Positions 59,679 to 64,000 of a stretch of 64,000 bases of DNA are shown here, piece by piece. This DNA is from JAOPZW01 sp963806015. Lineage in GTDB: Bacteria > Actinomycetota > Thermoleophilia > Solirubrobacterales > Solirubrobacteraceae. The DNA lies in assembly GCA_963806015.1 (NCBI GenBank), contig CAWDWM010000012.1, positions 62,001 through 126,000 on the forward strand. The letters are read 5' to 3'. The notes beneath the pieces are model-generated. The model saw only the letters and a program-made list of their open reading frames with translations, had not been told where the DNA came from and searched no databases. How positions within the stretch are numbered: position 1 is the first letter of the stretch; each line of letters opens with the position of its first letter. The position numbers were made by a program, and so were the translations under genes.

Positions 59679-61469
59679 ATGAGGAGGCTTTTGCCATGGA
59701 TGGCGGCGCTCGGCGCCCTGATCGCGGTCGCGCCGGCGCAGGCGTCGTTCACGCCTGAGGCGGGCTCCCCGTATCCCGCGGGCGACTCCCCGTTCGGCGT
59801 CGTCACAGCCGACTTCGACGGCAGCGGCCGTCCCGACTTCGCAGCCATCAACGGCAACGGCAGCACCGTCAACGTCTACCTACGCCAAGCGGCCGGCGGC
59901 TTCGCTCAGGACACCGGCTCGCCCTTCGGGAACGTCGCAGGGCCGGACTTCGGGGCCGCAGCTGACTTCAACGGCGACGGGCGCCCTGACCTCGCGATCG
60001 CAAACTTCACCGGCGCGAACGCTGGCATCTACCTGCGGCAGCCGGCGGGCGGGTTTGCGCTCGAAGGGGGCTCGCCCAACCCGGGCGGACGCGCGGGCGC
60101 CGTATCCGCGGCCGACTTCAACGGCGATGGGCGACCCGACGTCGCGGTCTCGAACTACGACGGAGGCACCATCTCGGTCTTCCTCCGTCAGGCCAACAAC
60201 ACCTTCGTGCAGGAGAACGGCGGCATCGCGACCGGAGCCAATCCGCGCTACATCGCCGCCGCCGACTTCAACGGCGACGGCCTGCCGGACCTGGCTGTCT
60301 CGAATCTCGGCAGCGGCACCGTCAGCGTGCTGCTCCGCAACGCGACCAACAACGGCTTTACCGCCGACGGCCCGGCGATCGCGGTCGGCGCGCAACCGGC
60401 CGGGCTCGCGGCGGCCGACTTCGACGGCGACGGGCGGCCGGATCTCGCCGTCGCCAACTCGCAGTCGAGCAACGTCTCCGTGCTGCTGCGTCAGGCGGCC
60501 GGCGGCTTCGCGCCGGACGCGGGCTCGCCATACAGCGTCGGCGCCGGGCCGATCGGGCTCGGCGCGGCTGACTTCAACGGCGACGGGAGCAACGACCTGG
60601 CGGTCGCCAGCAACTCGGCTGGCCAGGTGACGGTGCTGCTGCATCAGGCCGCGGGCGGCTTCGCGGTCGACGCGGGCTCCCCGATGTCGGTCCCCAACGC
60701 GTACTTTCCCGCGGCCGCCGACTTCGACGGCGACGGCAAGCCCGACCTCGCCGTCTCCCAGGCGGCTCCCGCGGGCGCGGTTGCGATCCTCCTCAACACC
60801 ACGCCCACCGCCGTGCCGCCCGCGCCGCCCGCGCCGCCCGCACTGCCTGCACCGCCTGCACCGCCCGTGCCGGGCAAGTCGGCGGTCGCGCGCGTCGTCT
60901 CGGGCAAGGTCCTGATCAAGCTTCCGGGGAAGAAGTTCGTCCCGCTCACGGCCGCGGCCAACATCCCGATGGGGTCGCAGCTCGATACCCGCAAGGGCCG
61001 CGTCACCGTGACGACCGCCGCCGACACCGCGGGCAAGAAGACGCAGAGCGCGGACTTCTACGAGGGCATCTTCCAGCTCAAGCAGACGGTGCCCAAGAAG
61101 AAGCCCAAGAAGGCGAAGACGTTGATCACCGACCTGGTCATGAAGGGCCAGATCGCGCGCTCGCAGTGCGCGCCGCTGAGGGGCGCGCGGGCGGCGGCGG
61201 CCGACAAGAAGAAGAAGGGACCCAAGGCGGTCCTCGGCCAGCTGTGGGGCAACGGCAAGGGCAAGTTCCGCACCAACGGCAAGTACAGCTCGGCGACCGT
61301 CCGCGGCACGATCTGGCTGGTGCAGGATCGCTGCGAGGGCACGCTCACGAAGGTGCGCCGCGGGACGGTGTCGGTGCGCGACTTCAAGCGCAAGAAGACC
61401 GTCACCGTGAAGGCCGGGCACAGCTACCTCGCCCGGGCCCAGCGGGCCGCGAGCAAGGCCAAGCGCTAA
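59679..61469 (+). CDS. Secreted FG-GAP/VCBS repeat protein with C-terminal FecR-like domain
   Basis: The 596-residue protein has a signal peptide (about 1-22), at least seven FG-GAP/VCBS repeats of about 50 residues ('ADFNGDGRPDLAVAN' type, 25-380), a Pro/Ala linker ('PPAPPAPPALPAPPAPP') and a C-terminal domain (about 405-590) with 'VVSGKVLIKLPGKKFVPL', 'IPMGSQLDTRKGRVTVTTA', 'GKFRTNGKYSSATVRGTIWLVQDRCEGTLTKVRRGTVSVRDF' (in parts). I know this FecR-like module mainly from Thermoleophilia. The repeats suggest a Ca-binding beta-propeller at the cell surface. It lies between DUF721 and gyrB, on the opposite strand to both. Confidence 0.85.
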   Translation: MRRLLPWMAALGALIAVAPAQASFTPEAGSPYPAGDSPFGVVTADFDGSGRPDFAAINGNGSTVNVYLRQAAGGFAQDTGSPFGNVAGPDFGAAADFNGDGRPDLAIANFTGANAGIYLRQPAGGFALEGGSPNPGGRAGAVSAADFNGDGRPDVAVSNYDGGTISVFLRQANNTFVQENGGIATGANPRYIAAADFNGDGLPDLAVSNLGSGTVSVLLRNATNNGFTADGPAIAVGAQPAGLAAADFDGDGRPDLAVANSQSSNVSVLLRQAAGGFAPDAGSPYSVGAGPIGLGAADFNGDGSNDLAVASNSAGQVTVLLHQAAGGFAVDAGSPMSVPNAYFPAAADFDGDGKPDLAVSQAAPAGAVAILLNTTPTAVPPAPPAPPALPAPPAPPVPGKSAVARVVSGKVLIKLPGKKFVPLTAAANIPMGSQLDTRKGRVTVTTAADTAGKKTQSADFYEGIFQLKQTVPKKKPKKAKTLITDLVMKGQIARSQCAPLRGARAAAADKKKKGPKAVLGQLWGNGKGKFRTNGKYSSATVRGTIWLVQDRCEGTLTKVRRGTVSVRDFKRKKTVTVKAGHSYLARAQRAASKAKR

Positions 61470-61472
61470 CCG

Positions 61473-61781
61473 TCAGGACCAGCCCTTGGCGGGCGCCGAC
61501 GAGCACCGCAGGCCGCGGACGCTGTCGGCGCCGAGCGCGGCGTTGATGCGCTGGGTGAGCTCGGGGCCCATGAGGTCGAGCTCGTGGGCCCAGACGGCCG
61601 ACGCGCAGGTGACCGTGAGCACGCCGTCGCGCTCGCCCGTGGGCTCCGCCTGCGCCGCGACGACCTCGCCGACGGCGTCGGGCCACACGCGCTGGATCTC
61701 CGCCAGGGTGGTCTGCGGGGCCAGCCGCTCGGCCAGCGCGGCGATGGCGTGCGACAGCGCCCGGGGCTCGCGGCGCCTCAT
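61473..61781 (-). CDS. DUF721 (DciA-like) protein
   Basis: The 102-residue protein matches DUF721/DciA: 'LAERLAPQTTLAEIQRVWPDAVGEVVAAQAEPTGERDGVLTVTCASAVWAHELDLMGPELTQRINAALG' (in parts). DciA-type proteins help load or act with replicative helicase; in actinobacteria the gene sits between recF and gyrB, as here. It overlaps recF by four bases. Confidence 0.9.
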   Translation of the reverse strand: MRRREPRALSHAIAALAERLAPQTTLAEIQRVWPDAVGEVVAAQAEPTGERDGVLTVTCASAVWAHELDLMGPELTQRINAALGADSVRGLRCSSAPAKGWS

Positions 61782-62893
61782 GCGGGGACGGGCTCGGGGG
61801 TGATCACGCCGCCCTCCACGCGCAGGCGCACGACGTCGTCCTCGTCGGCCCCGGGGACGTGCGCGACGTCGGTCGTCGTCACCAGCGCCTGCCCTACGCG
61901 CAGGCGCTCGACCAGCCGCTCGCGGCGGCCGAAGTCGAGCTCGCTCATGACGTCGTCGAGGAGCAGCAGCGGGGGCGCCCCGCGCTCCTCCTCCAGGACC
62001 GCGCGCTCGGCGAGCAGGAGCGCGAGCAGGCTCATCCGCTGCTCGCCCTGCGAGCCGTAGGCGCGCAGCTCGCGCCCGTCGCGCAGCAGGGCGACGTCGT
62101 CGCGATGCGGGCCGTGCGTGGTGAAGCCGCGCTCGAGGTCGGCGTCGAGACGCTCGGCCAGCTCGGCCGCCAGCGCCTCGGGGGTCTCCGCGCGCGAGCG
62201 GGGGCGGTAGCGCAGCTCGGCGTCGCCGGAGAGCCCGAGCTCGCCGGCCGCCTCCGCGAAGCGCGGGCGCAGGAGCTCGACCGTCGCGGCGCGATCGTCG
62301 CGCAGGGCGATGCCATGGCGCGCGAGCTCGAGGTCCCAGGCCGCCAGCGCCGAGCGCGACCCGCCGGCGCGCACGCGCGACAGCAGCGCGTTGCGCTGTG
62401 CCAGCACCTGCCCGTACTGACGGCGGTTCGCCGTGCGCCCCGGCCACAGCGCGCCGACGACCTGGTCGAGATGCGAGCGGCGCAGCGCCGGCGGACCCTT
62501 GACCAGCTCCAGGCGGTCGGGCAGGAAGACGCTGACCAGCGGGCGGTGCGGTGCGTCGAGCAGGCGCTCGGCCGGGGCGCCGTCGACCTTGAAGCGCTTC
62601 GGCTCTCCCGGCTGGAAGCCGACGCTCAGCTCGTGCGCGCCGTCGCGGTCGCGCCCGTGGACCTCCACGCGCACCACGCGGGTGGGCGGGCCGTCATCCG
62701 CGTCGAAGCGCACGAGCTCGCGCTCGTTGGTCGTACGGCACGAGCGCCCGGTGCACCCGAAGTACAGCGCCTCGAGGAGGTTCGTCTTCCCGGCGCCGTT
62801 GGGCCCGTGCACGACGGTGAGCCGCTCGCCCAGCCCGACCTGCGCATCGGCGTAGCTGCGGAAGTCGCGCAGGCGCAGGCCGGTCACCACCAC
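61778..62893 (-). CDS. recF: DNA replication and repair protein RecF
   Basis: RecF is an SMC-like ATPase for gap repair and RecA loading. The 371-residue product has 'LRLRDFRSYADAQVGLG', Walker A 'VVHGPNGAGKTNLLEALYF', 'GSQGEQRMSLLALLLAE' (signature) and 'LLLLDDVMSELDFGRRERLVERL' (Walker B, D loop). It lies seven bases after dnaN. Confidence 0.96.
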   Translation of the reverse strand: MVVTGLRLRDFRSYADAQVGLGERLTVVHGPNGAGKTNLLEALYFGCTGRSCRTTNERELVRFDADDGPPTRVVRVEVHGRDRDGAHELSVGFQPGEPKRFKVDGAPAERLLDAPHRPLVSVFLPDRLELVKGPPALRRSHLDQVVGALWPGRTANRRQYGQVLAQRNALLSRVRAGGSRSALAAWDLELARHGIALRDDRAATVELLRPRFAEAAGELGLSGDAELRYRPRSRAETPEALAAELAERLDADLERGFTTHGPHRDDVALLRDGRELRAYGSQGEQRMSLLALLLAERAVLEEERGAPPLLLLDDVMSELDFGRRERLVERLRVGQALVTTTDVAHVPGADEDDVVRLRVEGGVITPEPVPA

Positions 62894-62900
62894 GGCGGCC

Positions 62901-64000
62901 TCAGACGTTCAGGCGGATCGGCATGATGAGGTAGAGGAAGCCGCTGCCGTCCGCCGACTCGAGCAGCCCCGGGCGCAGCGGGCTGATGAGCTTCAGCACC
63001 ACGTCCTCCGAGCCGGCGCTCTCCAGGCCGGCGATCAGGAAGTCAGGGTTGAAGCCGATGTCGAATGGTTCGCCGGCGAACGGAATCGGCACGGGCTCGC
63101 TGGCCTCGCCCACGTCGGGGGTCTGCGCCGAGATGCTGACCTCGCCCTCGCTGAACGCCAGCCGCAGCGGCGCGTTCTTCTGGGCCATGAGGCTGATGCG
63201 CCGCACGACCTCCAGGAGCTCCTCGCGGTTGATCGTGAGCTCGTGCTCGTAGGCCTCGGGGAGCAGTTGGCGGTAGTTGGGGAACTGCCCGTCGATCAGG
63301 CGCGACGAGAGCGCGAGGCCGTCGACCTCGAACACCACCTGGTTGGCGCGCACGCCGATGCGGATGTCCTCGACGTCGTCACGCACCAGGCGGCTGAGCT
63401 CCTCGAGGGCCCGGGCCGGCACGTTCGCCTCGAAGCCGTCGGGCAGCGACGACTCCAGGCGCGTCTCCTTGACGCTCAGCCGATACGAGTCGGTGGCCAC
63501 CATGCGCAGCTCCTCGCCGGCGGCCGAGACGAGGATGCCCGTGAGGATCGGGCGCGTCTCGTCGCGCGAGGCCGAGCGCGCCACGCGGGCGATCGTCTCC
63601 GTGAACGCCGGCGCGGGCATCGTGACGATCTGGTCGCCGCCGGGCTCGGGCAGTGGGGGAAAGTCCTCGGCGCGCAGCGTGCGGATGTGGAAGCGCGCGG
63701 TGCCGGCGACGACCTCGACGTCCTGCTCGCTGGGGCGCAACTCGAGCGAGACGTCGCCCGAGGGGAGCTGGCGGACGACGTCGAGCAGGAGGCGGGCCGG
63801 CAGCACCACGGTGCCCTGACGCTCCACGACCGCCTCGAGCGGCACGCGCAGCGCGACCTCCATGTCGGTGGCGCGCAACTGAACGGCGTCCTCGGCGGCG
63901 ATCTGCACGCCGGAGAGTGCCTGCACGGCGCTGCGCGTGGACGCGACGCGCGAGACGACCTGCAGTTGCGCGAGAAGCTCCTGCGACGAGGTCGACAACT
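62901..64000 (-). CDS. dnaN: DNA polymerase III beta subunit (sliding clamp), start at or just past the window edge
   Basis: DnaN is the sliding clamp. At least 366 residues are in view, with 'QELLAQLQVVSRVASTRSAVQALSGVQI', 'VVLPARLLLDVVRQLPSGDV', 'RPILTGILVSAAGEELRMVATDSYRLSVKE' and the C terminus 'LESADGSGFLYLIMPIRLNV' (in parts). The family starts M-K-[LF], and TTG 63998 is preceded by AG, so the true start is probably an ATG one or two codons beyond position 64000. dnaA and oriC are expected further right. Confidence 0.95.
   Translation of the reverse strand, partial: LSTSSQELLAQLQVVSRVASTRSAVQALSGVQIAAEDAVQLRATDMEVALRVPLEAVVERQGTVVLPARLLLDVVRQLPSGDVSLELRPSEQDVEVVAGTARFHIRTLRAEDFPPLPEPGGDQIVTMPAPAFTETIARVARSASRDETRPILTGILVSAAGEELRMVATDSYRLSVKETRLESSLPDGFEANVPARALEELSRLVRDDVEDIRIGVRANQVVFEVDGLALSSRLIDGQFPNYRQLLPEAYEHELTINREELLEVVRRISLMAQKNAPLRLAFSEGEVSISAQTPDVGEASEPVPIPFAGEPFDIGFNPDFLIAGLESAGSEDVVLKLISPLRPGLLESADGSGFLYLIMPIRLNV

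Noticed and set aside
60830..60870. Short tandem repeat in the FG-GAP gene as a CRISPR or regulatory repeat
   Set aside because: It is the Pro/Ala linker coding sequence with a 9-12-base period and no spacers.

Overview
This 64 kb window has high GC and very dense coding. It comes from a flagellated actinobacterium, most likely of the Thermoleophilia/Solirubrobacterales (Conexibacter/Baekduia/Patulibacter type). Three things support this: a mycobacterial-type fhaA-fhaB-pstP-rodA-pbpA-pknB operon; flagellar genes without the L and P ring genes in view; and a secreted FG-GAP protein (59679-61469) whose C-terminal FecR-like module I associate with this class. The dnaN-recF-DUF721-gyrB-gyrA order at the right edge puts the window close to oriC.

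Positions 1-24166 (minus strand) hold most of the flagellar and chemotaxis machinery in four transcription units: fliO-P-Q-R-flhB; motA-motB-fliL-fliN; a long unit fliJ-lytic transglycosylase-fliK-flgD-TIGR02530-flgE-flbD-cheW-cheB-cheR-cheA-cheC-cheD-fliM-fliY-cheY; and flgB-flgC-fliE-F-G-H-I. A lipoprotein esterase gene and a palindromic repeat separate fliI from fliJ. Positions 24211-37405 hold the filament and late genes: fliS and a FliT-like gene, flaG-fliD, a TPR glycosyltransferase probably acting on flagellin, fliA, a ylqG/ylqH-like pair, flgF, flgG-flgJ-flgN-flgK-flgL-fliW-csrA and flagellin.

The main regulatory observation is that nearly every flagellar unit, including units that are early class elsewhere, has a sequence close to the sigma-28 (FliA) consensus TAAAGTTT-N11-GCCGATAA directly upstream. 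fliA has one itself. One 37-bp intergenic region (31284-31320) carries two fully overlapping divergent copies, and several copies lie so near the start codon that the mRNAs should be leaderless or almost so. This suggests a flat, FliA-centred, autoregulated regulon.

Positions 37466-49862 are a Ser/Thr phosphorylation and cell-wall region: a kinase with a discoidin-like extracellular domain, a FrnE-type DsbA protein, then ddl, PASTA kinase, PBP, FtsW/RodA, PP2C phosphatase, two FHA proteins and a third kinase in one minus-strand operon. Positions 49941-54038 (plus strand) carry a CARDB membrane protein, a DUF4446 protein, prephenate dehydratase, an HNH endonuclease and an APH-type phosphotransferase. 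The core replication block follows.

Non-coding structure includes two related inverted-repeat (MITE-like) elements at 30195-30480 and 39828-40026, and a 51-bp palindromic repeat in two copies (18294-18344 and 39894-39944). I see no CRISPR array, rRNA, tRNA, prophage or transposase gene.
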